Shown: in pieces, positions 38,879 through 50,812 of the stretch
Layout: every line of letters begins with the position of its first letter
How positions within the stretch are numbered: position 1 is the first letter of the stretch
DNA from: Actinomycetota bacterium
GTDB lineage: Bacteria > Actinomycetota > Actinomycetes > Streptosporangiales > Streptosporangiaceae
DNA: 64,000 nt
Direction of reading: 5' to 3'
Assembly (NCBI GenBank): GCA_027314515.1
Contig: DAHVAR010000160.1
Location: 1-64,000 of the forward strand
The notes under the pieces: model-generated
The model's input: the letters and a program-made list of their open reading frames with translations, nothing else
Database searches by the model: none
Told to the model about the DNA's origin: nothing
Program-made: the position numbers and the translations under genes

Positions 38879-40039
38879 GTGGCCCAGCAGGGCATCCCGC
38901 CCCGTCGCTCCGCCCGACCGCCCCAGCCCGACTATCGCGGGCGGCGCGACCGGTTGCCGGACCGGCCGCGCCGGGACCGGCCGCAGTTTGACGCGTTCGG
39001 GCCTGACCAGGATGACCAGCTGCCGCCCTGGGCCGGCCCGAATGCCTATCCTCCAGGCACAGCTCGGCGGCCCGGCGCAGAACCCGGCAGCCATGCCGCC
39101 GGGCGAGCCGACGAAGAGTACTACGACGACCGCCCCGGCTCTGGCCGGCCGGCCGCTGGCGATCCCGGCTGGCGGTCAGCTGACGACTCCGGCTGGCGGG
39201 CGGCTGGCGACTCTGGCTGGCCCGCCGACGACTCCGGCAGGGCGCCGGCCGACGACTCTGGCAGGGCGCCGGCCGTCGGCCTGGCTGACCCGCCAGGTCG
39301 CGCCGGGCTGCCGACCCGGCGCGGCCGGGCTGCCGCGACCCGGCTGCGCAAGTCGCGACGCCGCGTCTACCGGTTGTGCGGGATCGCCATCGCGGTCTGC
39401 GTCGTCGCCGCCGGGCTTACCGCGATCTTGACTCATCACACCCCCAAGCCGTCCCTGTACGTGACGTCACTGCTGCCGGGTGAGTTCACGTCGGTTCCCA
39501 ATGCCTGCGGCGGCGTCAGCAGCACCGTGCTGAACCAGTACCTGCCTGGCCCTGGCCGGACGGTAGCCAGCGAGATCGCGGAGACCACGCAGAGCCAGTG
39601 CACTTTCACCCTGGACCGCAAACCCGACTTCCTCGTGCTGGAAGTGACCGCGCAGGCGTATCAGCCGTTCGCGGCGGCGACTGCGGCGGGCAGCGCGCCC
39701 GGCAGCGCCTCGGCCAACGCACAGGACAATTACTCGCTCACGCAGCGGACCCTGGCGAAGCCGCCGAAGGGCTCGCCGCTGTCGGCAGCTCAGCTCAGCC
39801 CGCTGCCTAAGACTGGCCAGCAGGCGCTCGTCGCGGTCCAGGCCGAGCATGTCAGGCGGATCAGCACCGAGGTGGTAACGGTCGTCATCCGCGAGCGCAA
39901 CGTGCTCATTGTCGTGTCGGAATCCGGCCAGGAGTCCGGGCAGGGATTCGGGCCGGTGTCCGTCGCGACGCTGCAGGCCGGGGCCGAGGCCGCGGCCAGG
40001 GGAATGCTGGCGAAGTCGGTTACCGAGCCCACTGCCTGA
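38879..40039 (+). CDS. Single-pass membrane protein with repeat-rich N-terminus
   Basis: Function unknown; 386 residues from GTG 38879, chosen for its AGGAGG Shine-Dalgarno. Residues 1-165 are Arg/Pro/Asp-rich and contain degenerate repeats built on DDSGRAPA and DSGW (about 100-140). A basic cluster precedes one membrane helix (LCGIAIAVCVVAAGLTAIL, about 172-190). The outer part has two cysteines (NACGG and SQCTF) about 45 residues apart, likely a disulfide, in a domain that loosely recalls actinobacterial DUF3558-like lipoproteins. It interrupts the tsaE-tsaB pair. Layout matches the 28932-30635 protein, though sequence similarity is not obvious. Confidence 0.75.
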   Translation: MAQQGIPPRRSARPPQPDYRGRRDRLPDRPRRDRPQFDAFGPDQDDQLPPWAGPNAYPPGTARRPGAEPGSHAAGRADEEYYDDRPGSGRPAAGDPGWRSADDSGWRAAGDSGWPADDSGRAPADDSGRAPAVGLADPPGRAGLPTRRGRAAATRLRKSRRRVYRLCGIAIAVCVVAAGLTAILTHHTPKPSLYVTSLLPGEFTSVPNACGGVSSTVLNQYLPGPGRTVASEIAETTQSQCTFTLDRKPDFLVLEVTAQAYQPFAAATAAGSAPGSASANAQDNYSLTQRTLAKPPKGSPLSAAQLSPLPKTGQQALVAVQAEHVRRISTEVVTVVIRERNVLIVVSESGQESGQGFGPVSVATLQAGAEAAARGMLAKSVTEPTA

Positions 40040-40097
40040 CCGCCCGAGCGGGCCTTACGGTCGAAGCACCGGCTGCGCCTCACTAGGCTGGTCAACC

Positions 40098-40778
40098 GTG
40101 CTGCTGCTGGCCTTTGACACGGCGACGCCGTCGGTGACGGTGGCCCTGCACGACGGCACCGCCGTCGTGGCCGAGGAGTCCGCCGTCGACGGGCGCAGGC
40201 ATGGCGAGATCCTCGCCGTATTCATCGACAAGGTGCTGCGCAGCGCCGGGGCCGGGCGCGAGGACCTGACAGCCGTCGCGGTCGGTACCGGGCCGGGCCC
40301 CTACACCGGGCTGCGCGCCGGGCTGGTCACCGCTCGCGTGCTGGCCAGCGCTCTTGCGATCAGGATCGACGGCGTGTGCTCACTCGATGTGATAGCCGCG
40401 GCCGCCTGTGCTGAGGCGGCACGGACTGAGGCGGCACGGACTGAGGATGGCGGCACTGACTTCCTGGTCGCCACCGACGCGCGGCGCCGGGAGGTGTACT
40501 GGGCTCGCTACTGCGCGGCCGGCCAGCGCACTGACGGACCGCAGGTGAGCCGGCCAGCCGATCTGCCGCGCGGGCTGCCCGTCGCCGGGCATGCCGCGCT
40601 GGTCTACCCCGAGCTCAGCGACCGGCCGCTGAATCCGGCGTTCCCTGCCGCTGGGCAGCTCGCGGCAATCTCGGCAGCCCGGCTGAGCCGGGGCGAGCCG
40701 GCCCACCCTGCCGTGCCGCTGTACCTGCGCAGGCCGGACGCGAGGGAGCCAGGCAAGCCGAAGCGGGTCACGCCATGA
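40098..40778 (+). CDS. tsaB: tRNA t6A synthesis protein TsaB
   Basis: TsaB is the scaffold partner of TsaD in t6A formation and belongs to the ASKHA fold. The 226-residue protein reads MLLLAFDTATPSVTVAL and has VAVGTGPGPYTGLRAG (about 61-75). The start is GTG 40098; a TAGGCT hexamer ends nine bases upstream and there is no Shine-Dalgarno, so the mRNA may be leaderless. It overlaps rimI by four bases. A short duplication (EAARTEAARTE) lies near residue 110. Confidence 0.94.
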   Translation: MLLLAFDTATPSVTVALHDGTAVVAEESAVDGRRHGEILAVFIDKVLRSAGAGREDLTAVAVGTGPGPYTGLRAGLVTARVLASALAIRIDGVCSLDVIAAAACAEAARTEAARTEDGGTDFLVATDARRREVYWARYCAAGQRTDGPQVSRPADLPRGLPVAGHAALVYPELSDRPLNPAFPAAGQLAAISAARLSRGEPAHPAVPLYLRRPDAREPGKPKRVTP

Positions 40779-41350
40779 GCACGCGGCTACGCCAGATGAC
40801 CGATGCTGACCTCGACAACGTGCTCGGGCTGGAACTCGCCTTGTTCGGCGAGGAAGCATGGTCGTGGCAGATGCTGGCCGGCGAGCTTGGCCAGCAGCCG
40901 GCCAGCCGGTACTACCTCGTCGCCGAGGATGACGGTGCGGTCGTCGGCTATGCGGGCCTGCTCGCCGCCGCAGGCCAGGCGGACGTGCTGACGATCGCCG
41001 TCGCTGCGCCCCACTGGGGCCAGGGCATCGGCTCCCGGCTGCTCGCCTGCCTGCTCGAGGAGGCCGTCCGGCGCGGTTGCACCGAGGTATTCCTCGAAGT
41101 GAGGGCCGACAATGCCCGCGCTCAGCGCCTTTACCGCTGGTGGGGCTTCGACGACGTCGGCATCCGGCCCGGCTACTACCAGCCGTCCGGCATGGACGCG
41201 ATCGTGATGCGGCGCGACCTGGACGGCGTCCTGCGGCCCGGCCCGGCCGCCGAGCCTGGCAGCCACGGCGGGCAGGAGGCCGGTGCCCGCGGCGGGAGGC
41301 CGGGATCTGCCGATGGGGCGGTCGAGACGGACGGCGGTGAAGCAACGTGA
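40775..41350 (+). CDS. rimI: Ribosomal-protein-alanine N-acetyltransferase
   Basis: RimI acetylates the N-terminal alanine of S18 and, in actinobacteria, other N-termini. The GNAT fold is visible with the acetyl-CoA motif [41 protein letters not shown] and the final NAT strand. The 191 residues include about 40 Gly/Ala-rich extra C-terminal residues. Start and stop both overlap neighbouring genes by four bases, so tsaB-rimI-tsaD are translationally coupled. Confidence 0.93.
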   Translation: MSTRLRQMTDADLDNVLGLELALFGEEAWSWQMLAGELGQQPASRYYLVAEDDGAVVGYAGLLAAAGQADVLTIAVAAPHWGQGIGSRLLACLLEEAVRRGCTEVFLEVRADNARAQRLYRWWGFDDVGIRPGYYQPSGMDAIVMRRDLDGVLRPGPAAEPGSHGGQEAGARGGRPGSADGAVETDGGEAT

Positions 41351-42378
41351 CCGGTCCGCTGGTCCTGGGCATCGAGACCTCGTGCGACGAGACCGGCGTC
41401 GGCCTGGTGCGCGGACACGAGCTGCTGGCAGACGCAGTGGCGTCCAGCGTCGAGGAGCACGCCAGGTTCGGCGGCGTAGTGCCCGAAGTGGCGAGCCGGG
41501 CGCACCTGGAGGCCATGGTGCCGACCGTCGGCCGTGCGCTGGACGCCGCGGGCGTGCGCCTGGCCGACGTGGACGCGATAGCGGTCACCGCCGGTCCCGG
41601 CCTGGCGGGGGCGCTGCTGGTCGGCGTCAGTGCCGCGAAGGCCTACGCGATCGCTACCGGCAAGCCGCTGTACGGCGTCAACCATCTGGCCGCGCACGTG
41701 GCCGTGGATCAGCTCGAGCACGGCGCGCTGCCAGCCCCTGCGGTCGCTCTGCTGGTATCAGGCGGCCATTCGTCCCTGCTCCTCGTGCCGGATGTGGCGG
41801 CTGAGGTCGTGCCGCTCGGCGCGACCATCGACGATGCGGCCGGCGAAGCCTTCGACAAGGTGGCCAGGGTGCTCGGGCTGCCCTTTCCGGGCGGCCCGCA
41901 CATCGACCGTGCCGCGGCGGCAGGAGATCGAGACCTCATCGCGTTCCCGCGAGGCAAGTACCGGGACGGCAGTTACGACTTCTCGTTCTCCGGACTGAAG
42001 ACCGCGGTGGCGCGCTGGGTGGAAGCGCGCGAGGCGGCAGGCGAGCCGGTGCCGGTCGCCGACGTCGCGGCCTGCTTCCAGGAAGCCGTCGCGGACGTGC
42101 TGACCCGCAAGGCCGTGGCCGCGTGCCGAGCGCACGGCATCGATCACCTGGTCATCGGCGGCGGTGTGGCCGCCAACTCGCGGTTGCGCGCGCTGGCGCA
42201 GGAACGGTGCGCGGCGGCCGGATTGCGGCTGCGGGTGCCGCGGCCGGGCTTGTGCACCGACAATGGCGCGATGGTGGCAGCACTCGGAGCCGAGCTTGTG
42301 GCCAGAGGCGCAGTTGCCTCCGGGCTGGACTTCGCGGCAGACTCCTCACTCCCGGTGACGACCGTTACCGCGGCATGA
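41347..42378 (+). CDS. tsaD: tRNA threonylcarbamoyladenosine transferase TsaD
   Basis: TsaD transfers the threonylcarbamoyl group to A37 of tRNA. The metal-binding motif HLAAH (His113 and His117 in GVNHLAAHV), the N-terminal [23 protein letters not shown] and [11 protein letters not shown] are all present in 343 residues. The start is GTG, overlapping the rimI stop. It ends the t6A gene group. Confidence 0.97.
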   Translation: MTGPLVLGIETSCDETGVGLVRGHELLADAVASSVEEHARFGGVVPEVASRAHLEAMVPTVGRALDAAGVRLADVDAIAVTAGPGLAGALLVGVSAAKAYAIATGKPLYGVNHLAAHVAVDQLEHGALPAPAVALLVSGGHSSLLLVPDVAAEVVPLGATIDDAAGEAFDKVARVLGLPFPGGPHIDRAAAAGDRDLIAFPRGKYRDGSYDFSFSGLKTAVARWVEAREAAGEPVPVADVAACFQEAVADVLTRKAVAACRAHGIDHLVIGGGVAANSRLRALAQERCAAAGLRLRVPRPGLCTDNGAMVAALGAELVARGAVASGLDFAADSSLPVTTVTAA

Positions 42379-42550
42379 TCGTGTCGCGCGAGCCGCGCCC
42401 GCTGTCCTGGCTCTAAAGTCGCTCCCTGAGAGCACTATCTGTAGTCTCGGCTTCACTCTGCGTGTGCAAGCCGGGAGGCGGTACGAGCAACGAGACAGTA
42501 CAAGCCATGAGACAGTGGGCGTCCGGGCTGCCGGACGGCCCGGAAAGCGA

Positions 42551-44599
42551 ATGCGCATGGGCTCGCGTCTGCTGCCCTTTGGTGTGCCGCACGGTAGCCG
42601 GCCTGGTTCCGCCGGGTTCCGCAGTCGCTTACTGCACCGGCACGCGGCGGCCGTCATCTCGGCGCTGACGCTCGTCGCCGTGGCAACCGTGGCTGCCGGT
42701 GCCGGGGTGCTGGCCCGGCTCCCGGCCGCGGCGGCAGGCGCCGGTGGCGTGACAGGTTCGCCGAACAACCTGCGCACCGACTGGGACCCGGCAGAGCCGA
42801 ACCTGGCTCCGGTGGGTGACGGCGGGCCGGTCGGCGGTCCGAACTTCGGCAAGATCTTCGAGAAGCACCTGAACGGGCAGATCTACGCGCAGCCGCTCGT
42901 GGTTGGCGACACGCTCATCGCGGCGACCGAGACTAACCATGTGTACGGGCTGAACGCGGCTACCGGAGCCATCGAGTGGGCGGACTGGCTGGGCAAGCCT
43001 GAGCCGTCGGCCGTCATGGGCTGCAACGACCTCACGCCGTACATCGGCATTACCAGCGCACCCGTCTATGACCCGGCTACCCGCGCGGTCTACCTGGCGG
43101 CGCTCGTCGACAACGGGCCGACCGTGATGCGCCCGCACATGTACACCTACGCGCTTAACGTCTCGACCGGTCACGTTCTGCGCGGCTGGCCGGTTGCCGT
43201 CCAGGGAGCCCCGACCAACGACTCCGCAGACTCGTTCAACCCGCTGACCGAGCGGCAGCGCGCAGGCTTGCTGCTGCTCGGCGGCGTGGTCTATCTGGCA
43301 TTTGCCTCCTACTGCGACTATCCGCACTTCGCGGGCTACGTGGCGGGGGTGAGCACCTCGACCAGGCATCTGACCTTGTGGACCGCCGAGGCCGGGCCGG
43401 GCCAGGATCAGGCCGGGATCTGGATGGGTGGCGGTGGCCTGATGTCCGACGGGCCACGCCGTATCTTCCTGTCGACTGGCAACGGCCCATCGCCGCCCGC
43501 AGGCCCGGGGACCAGGCCGCCGGCTCAGCTCGGCGACGCGGTCGTCAGGCTCACCGTCGGTGCGGGCGGTGCGCTGTCCGCGGCGGACTTCTTCAGCCCG
43601 GCCAACGCACCCGCACTCGATGCTGACAATGAGGATCTCGGTTCCGGCGGCCCGGTCGGGCTGCCGTTCGGCACGCGAGCCGATCGCGCGCTGCTCATCG
43701 AGGCCGGCAAGGACGGCAGGGTTTTCATCCTGAACCGCGACAACCTGGGCGGCCGCGAGCAGGGCCCGGGCGGCACCGATCGCGTGCTCGCTGAAGCCGG
43801 CCCGTACCACGGCCAATATGGTCACCCGGGCGTGTTCGGCCCGGTTTCCACTATCGCTACCGCCAGTTCGCCTGACTTCGCCTACTACGTCGGGAAAGGG
43901 GATGTGCTGCGCTACCTGCGATTCGGCGCGAGCGCTTCAGGCGCTCCGACGGTGACCGAGGTGGCCAACAGCACGACGAACTTCGGCTTCACGTCCGGCT
44001 CGCCAGTGGTCACCTCCAGCGGCAACGACCGCGCGTCTGCTGTCGTCTGGGAGGTCTACTCCGCTGGAGTTAGCGGGGCGGACGGCACCCTCGATGCGTT
44101 CGCCGCTGAGCCGCCGAAAGGCTGCGTTGTCCCGTGCCAGATGGCTCCGATCTGGTCGGCGCCGATCGGAACGGCGGCCCAGTTCACTATCCCGGCGACC
44201 GCTGACGGCCGGGTTTACGTCGGTACCAGGGACGGCAACGTGCTGGCGTTCGGGAGCCCGAACCCTGCCCCGCTCGCGGCGGTTCCGGTTAACTTCGGCC
44301 AGGTCTCGGTGGGCAAGTCCGGCACCCTGACGATGATCATCGCGGCTGCGCGCCGTGTCAGGGTGCGTCGCATCTGGATAGCAGAGCCATTCGGCAGCAC
44401 GCCGTTCACGGTCCGGTCTGTGAGACTTAACCTGCGCGCGGTCAGGTTCCCGGTCGTGCTCCGGGCCGGCACCAGGCTGAGGGTGCGGGTCTCCTTCACG
44501 CCGTCTCTGCCGGGGGGTTTCACCGGCTCGCTGCAGGTCAGAACCGCGGCGGCGAACTTCCGGGTGGTCAGCCTTAGCCTTACCGGGCAGGGCATATAG
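42551..44599 (+). CDS. Secreted beta-propeller protein with C-terminal Ig-like domain
   Basis: The 682-residue product starts at ATG 42551 after GGAAAG; the frame is open a further 29 codons upstream. A signal sequence (AAVISALTLVAVATVAAGAGVLA, about 33-55) is followed by PQQ/WD40-like propeller repeats: YAQPLVVGDTLIAATETNHVYGLNAATG, VYDPATRAVYLAALV, ALLIEAGKDGRVFILNRDNLGG and GRVYVGTRDGNVLAFG. The last 110 residues (VPVNFGQVSVGKSGTLTM to VSLSLTGQGI) look like an ASH/HYDIN-type immunoglobulin-fold domain. Ligand and enzyme activity are unknown. It stands alone between tsaD and groES. Confidence 0.85.
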   Translation: MRMGSRLLPFGVPHGSRPGSAGFRSRLLHRHAAAVISALTLVAVATVAAGAGVLARLPAAAAGAGGVTGSPNNLRTDWDPAEPNLAPVGDGGPVGGPNFGKIFEKHLNGQIYAQPLVVGDTLIAATETNHVYGLNAATGAIEWADWLGKPEPSAVMGCNDLTPYIGITSAPVYDPATRAVYLAALVDNGPTVMRPHMYTYALNVSTGHVLRGWPVAVQGAPTNDSADSFNPLTERQRAGLLLLGGVVYLAFASYCDYPHFAGYVAGVSTSTRHLTLWTAEAGPGQDQAGIWMGGGGLMSDGPRRIFLSTGNGPSPPAGPGTRPPAQLGDAVVRLTVGAGGALSAADFFSPANAPALDADNEDLGSGGPVGLPFGTRADRALLIEAGKDGRVFILNRDNLGGREQGPGGTDRVLAEAGPYHGQYGHPGVFGPVSTIATASSPDFAYYVGKGDVLRYLRFGASASGAPTVTEVANSTTNFGFTSGSPVVTSSGNDRASAVVWEVYSAGVSGADGTLDAFAAEPPKGCVVPCQMAPIWSAPIGTAAQFTIPATADGRVYVGTRDGNVLAFGSPNPAPLAAVPVNFGQVSVGKSGTLTMIIAAARRVRVRRIWIAEPFGSTPFTVRSVRLNLRAVRFPVVLRAGTRLRVRVSFTPSLPGGFTGSLQVRTAAANFRVVSLSLTGQGI

Positions 44600-44703
44600 C
44601 CCGGCCCTGCCGCCCCGCCCGCCTCGCCGGCCGGGGCGTCATTCCGGGCCGCCCCGGAGTGCACAGGACCGGGCTGACCTGGGGCTCTGCCCCTGGCCGC
44701 TGG

Positions 44704-44732
44704 TTGACGACCCGATACGGGGGGGCTAGCCT
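44704..44732 (+). promoter_or_regulatory. Candidate groESL promoter
   Basis: TTGACG (44704-44709) and TAGCCT (44727-44732) have a 17-base spacer and lie directly upstream of the CIRCE operator, so the operator would cover the transcription start. Confidence 0.6.
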
Positions 44733-44738
44733 ACGGAA

Positions 44739-44765
44739 CTGGCACTCGCTGCGGTAGAGTGCTAA
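44739..44765 (+). promoter_or_regulatory. CIRCE operator for HrcA
   Basis: The left arm CTGGCACTC (44739-44747) and right arm GAGTGCTAA (44757-44765) are separated by nine bases. This is the HrcA-binding CIRCE element (consensus TTAGCACTC-N9-GAGTGCTAA) with two changes in the outer left arm. It indicates heat-inducible repression of groES-groEL. The hrcA gene itself is not in the window. Confidence 0.9.
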
Positions 44766-44855
44766 GCGACAAGGTTGGTCTGGCACCCGCGACGGCAGGC
44801 CGACATGGTCGACTCTCTAATACAGCTAGCCCTTTCCGGAGGGGGAGGTCAGATC

Positions 44856-45167
44856 GTGACGACCGCCACCAAGGTTGTTCTGAAGCCGCTCGAAGACAGG
44901 ATCGTGGTACGCCCGCTTGAAGCTGAGCAGACCACCGCGTCCGGCCTGGTGATTCCCGACACCGCCAAGGAGAAGCCCCAGGAGGGCGAGGTCCTGGCCG
45001 TCGGCCCTGGCCGGTTCGATGAGTCCGGCAGCAAGCGCGTCCCGATGGATGTCAAGGTCGGCGACATCGTGCTGTACAGCAAGTACGGCGGCACCGAAGT
45101 GAAGTACCACGGCGAGGAGTACCTGGTGCTCTCTGCCCGCGATGTACTCGCCATCATCGAGAAGTAG
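44856..45167 (+). CDS. groES: Co-chaperonin GroES
   Basis: GroES caps the GroEL chamber. The 103-residue protein reads [34 protein letters not shown] (mobile loop near 17-34) and ends [15 protein letters not shown] 44856 is chosen because GGAGGGGGAGG lies just upstream; an in-frame ATG at 44805 would place the Shine-Dalgarno inside the gene. It is controlled by the CIRCE operator. Confidence 0.96.
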   Translation: MTTATKVVLKPLEDRIVVRPLEAEQTTASGLVIPDTAKEKPQEGEVLAVGPGRFDESGSKRVPMDVKVGDIVLYSKYGGTEVKYHGEEYLVLSARDVLAIIEK

Positions 45168-47005
<1,838 letters not shown>

Positions 47006-47035
47006 GCCGCGGCGCTCTAGCCGCTAGCTGAACCT

Positions 47036-47074
47036 GGCTCCGCCACCAGTGCCTGCCGCATTGGTGGCGGAGCC
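47036..47074 (+). terminator. groEL terminator hairpin
   Basis: GGCTCCGCCACCA (47036-47048) pairs perfectly with TGGTGGCGGAGCC (47062-47074), a 13-bp stem with a 13-base loop, 30 bases after the groEL stop. No T tract follows. Confidence 0.75.
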
Positions 47075-47393
47075 GGCGCGTTCCGGTCTGCGCGCGCCCG
47101 GCGGCCGTGACTCGCGCTGTCCGCATCACGATATGGCTTACCTTGTAAATAGATGTTCCATCATTGTCGGCCGGAATACCATTTCCCTATCGGCCCGCAC
47201 CATTCTGAAATGCGGTCAATAACTGAGCGTAGTTGGGTGCTTACTCTTAGTCATTAATTTTACCGGCGATCAACCGGATGGCTAAAAGTAACCTTTCCGT
47301 TGCCTATCTTGATGTTGCCTTTACTCCCGGCATGGGGAATCACGGTCTTGTGCAGACGGAGGCGTGAGACCGCCGCTGAGCCAGGGGGATCAG
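47075..47393 (+). promoter_or_regulatory. AT-richer region upstream of the sigma factor
   Basis: Bases 47130 to 47350 are visibly poorer in GC than the rest of the window, for example CTTGTAAATAGATG (from 47152) and AGTCATTAATTTTACC (from 47249). No gene is seen. The stretch probably carries the promoter and operators of the sigma factor gene, but I cannot assign boxes with confidence. Confidence 0.45.
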
Positions 47394-47993
47394 GTGGAGT
47401 CGCAGCTAGATAGGGCCAGTCATCGCAACATGGTCATCTTGACCGAACTCGCCGCGCGCGGTCAACCCGCCGCAATCGAGGCATTGCTTCAGCAGATCAG
47501 GCCCATGGTACTGCGCTATTGCCGCGCTCGCCTCGGCCGCATTTCCGGGCATTATCACGCTGCCGACGATGTGGCGCAGGAAGTATGTATCGCCGTTATG
47601 ACCGCCCTGCCGCGCTACCGCGATCTGGGCCGACCGTTTGCCTCGTTCGTATTCGGCATCGCCGCTCACAAGGTGGCTGACGCCATGCGCAGCGCGGCCC
47701 GGTCGGCGATCCCGACCGCGGACCTGCCCGACGGGCCCGACCTGCGGCCGGGACCAGAGGAGACCGCAGTCGCCTGCCTGGAGGCCGAGCGGGCCCGTGC
47801 GCTGCTCGCGAGGCTCCCGGTGAATCAGCGCGAGCTGCTGGTCCTGCGCCTGTTGTCGGGATTGTCGGCAGAGGAGACCGGCCACGCCCTCGGCATGTCA
47901 GCGGGCGCGGTCCGGGTCGCGCAGCACCGCGCACTGGCCAGGCTGCGTGCCATCGCAATGGCGGAATCGGACGTCGAGGAGTTCATCGCCTAG
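47394..47993 (+). CDS. ECF-type RNA polymerase sigma factor, SigD/ShbA-like
   Basis: The 199-residue protein has sigma region 2 ([54 protein letters not shown]) and region 4 ([41 protein letters not shown]). The sequence and the position between groEL and guaB match M. tuberculosis SigD and Streptomyces ShbA; ShbA drives the principal sigma gene hrdB. GTG 47394 is preferred over GTG 47364 because GGGGG lies at proper distance. No anti-sigma gene is adjacent. The whiB/bldM-type regulator genes often found nearby are absent. Confidence 0.9.
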   Translation: MESQLDRASHRNMVILTELAARGQPAAIEALLQQIRPMVLRYCRARLGRISGHYHAADDVAQEVCIAVMTALPRYRDLGRPFASFVFGIAAHKVADAMRSAARSAIPTADLPDGPDLRPGPEETAVACLEAERARALLARLPVNQRELLVLRLLSGLSAEETGHALGMSAGAVRVAQHRALARLRAIAMAESDVEEFIA

Positions 47994-48106
47994 CCGCCGA
48001 CCGCGGGCCTGAGCGCCGAATCGCCGAGGTCCGCTGCCTCCGGGGACAGCAGGATCCCGGCTGCGCCGGCACCGGATCTGGCCGGCCTGACCGGTCACTA
48101 GGATGA

Positions 48107-49627
<1,521 letters not shown>

Positions 49628-49687
49628 ACCTGGCACGCCAATCCGGGCGGCCGGGCGCGTGGGCACACGCAGCGGCGGGAGAGAAAC

Positions 49688-50812
49688 GTGAGCGTGGTAG
49701 AGATCGGGCGCGGGAAGAGCGGCCGGCGAGCATACGCCCTTGACGAGATCGGCATCGTGCCGTCCCGGCGTACCCGGCACCCGGAGGATGTCTCGATCGC
49801 CTGGCAGATCGATGCCTACCGGTTCGAGATGCCACTGGTCGTGGCGCCGATGGACAGCGTTGTGTCGCCGGCGACGGCGATCGCGATCGGCAAGCTCGGC
49901 GGCCTGGCCGCATTGGACCTGGAGGGACTGTGGACCAGGTTCGACGACCCGGAACCCCTGCTGGCCGAAGCCGCCGAGCTGGGCGACGAGGCGGCCACGA
50001 GGCGGCTCCAGGAGATCTACGCAGAGCCGATCAAGGAAGACCTGATCGGCAGGCGGATCGAGGAGATAAGGGCAGCGGGCATCACCACTGCGGCCCGGCT
50101 GTCGCCGCAGCGCACCGCGCGCCTCTACAAGGCCGTCATCGACGCCGGCGCGGACATCTTCGTGATCCGCGGCACGACGGTGTCGGCCGAGCACGTGTCC
50201 GGCCAGGCTGAGCCGCTGAACCTGAAGCAATTCATCTACGAACTCGACGTGCCGGTCATCGTCGGCGGGTGCGCCACCTATACCGCCGCGCTGCACCTCA
50301 TGCGCACCGGCGCGGCCGGCGTGCTGGCGGGCTTCGGCGGCGGGTCCGGGCACACGACGGCGGCAGTGCTCGGCGTCGCGGTGCCGATGGCCACCGCGAT
50401 CGCCGATGTCGCCGCAGCCCGCCGCGATTACCTGGATGAGTCCGGCGGCCGGTACGTGCACGTCATCGCCGACGGCGGGATGACCCGCAGCGGCGACATC
50501 GCCAAGGCGCTGGCGCTTGGCGCCGACGCTGTCATGGTCGGCTCGCCGTTCGCCCGGGCTAGCCAGGCGCCCGGCCGCGGCTATCACTGGGGCAGCGAGG
50601 CCCACCACCCGGACCTGCCCCGTGGCGCCCGGCTGAAAGTGGGCACGATCGGCACCCTGGAGCAGATCCTGCACGGGCCATCCACGGTCCCCGATGGCTC
50701 GATGAACCTGATGGGCGCGTTGCGCCGGACCATGGCCACATCGGGATATTCGGATCTCAAGGAATTCCAGCGGGTGGAAGTCGTGGTGACTCGCAGTGCC
50801 ACGCCGCGCTGA
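49688..50812 (+). CDS. guaB3: IMP dehydrogenase family protein GuaB3
   Basis: This 374-residue TIM-barrel protein lacks CBS domains and matches the GuaB3 group (M. tuberculosis Rv3410c). It opens VEIGRGKSGRRAYALDEIGIVPSRRTR and keeps the phosphate-binding strands (VIADGGMTRSGDIAKALALGADAVMVGSPFA). The canonical catalytic loop with CTTR is not visible; the equivalent region reads GFGGGSGHTTAAVLG. Its reaction in actinobacteria is not firmly known. GTG start 49688. The end overlaps the first possible start of glpD. Confidence 0.92.
   Translation: MSVVEIGRGKSGRRAYALDEIGIVPSRRTRHPEDVSIAWQIDAYRFEMPLVVAPMDSVVSPATAIAIGKLGGLAALDLEGLWTRFDDPEPLLAEAAELGDEAATRRLQEIYAEPIKEDLIGRRIEEIRAAGITTAARLSPQRTARLYKAVIDAGADIFVIRGTTVSAEHVSGQAEPLNLKQFIYELDVPVIVGGCATYTAALHLMRTGAAGVLAGFGGGSGHTTAAVLGVAVPMATAIADVAAARRDYLDESGGRYVHVIADGGMTRSGDIAKALALGADAVMVGSPFARASQAPGRGYHWGSEAHHPDLPRGARLKVGTIGTLEQILHGPSTVPDGSMNLMGALRRTMATSGYSDLKEFQRVEVVVTRSATPR

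Noticed and set aside
44805-44855. An upstream ATG that would lengthen GroES by 17 residues
   Set aside because: It would put the strong GGAGGGGGAGG Shine-Dalgarno inside the gene and the extra residues do not resemble GroES.
47364-47393. An earlier GTG start for the sigma factor
   Set aside because: GGAGG is almost adjacent to that GTG, too close for initiation; GTG 47394 has a better spaced GGGGG and fits the family length.
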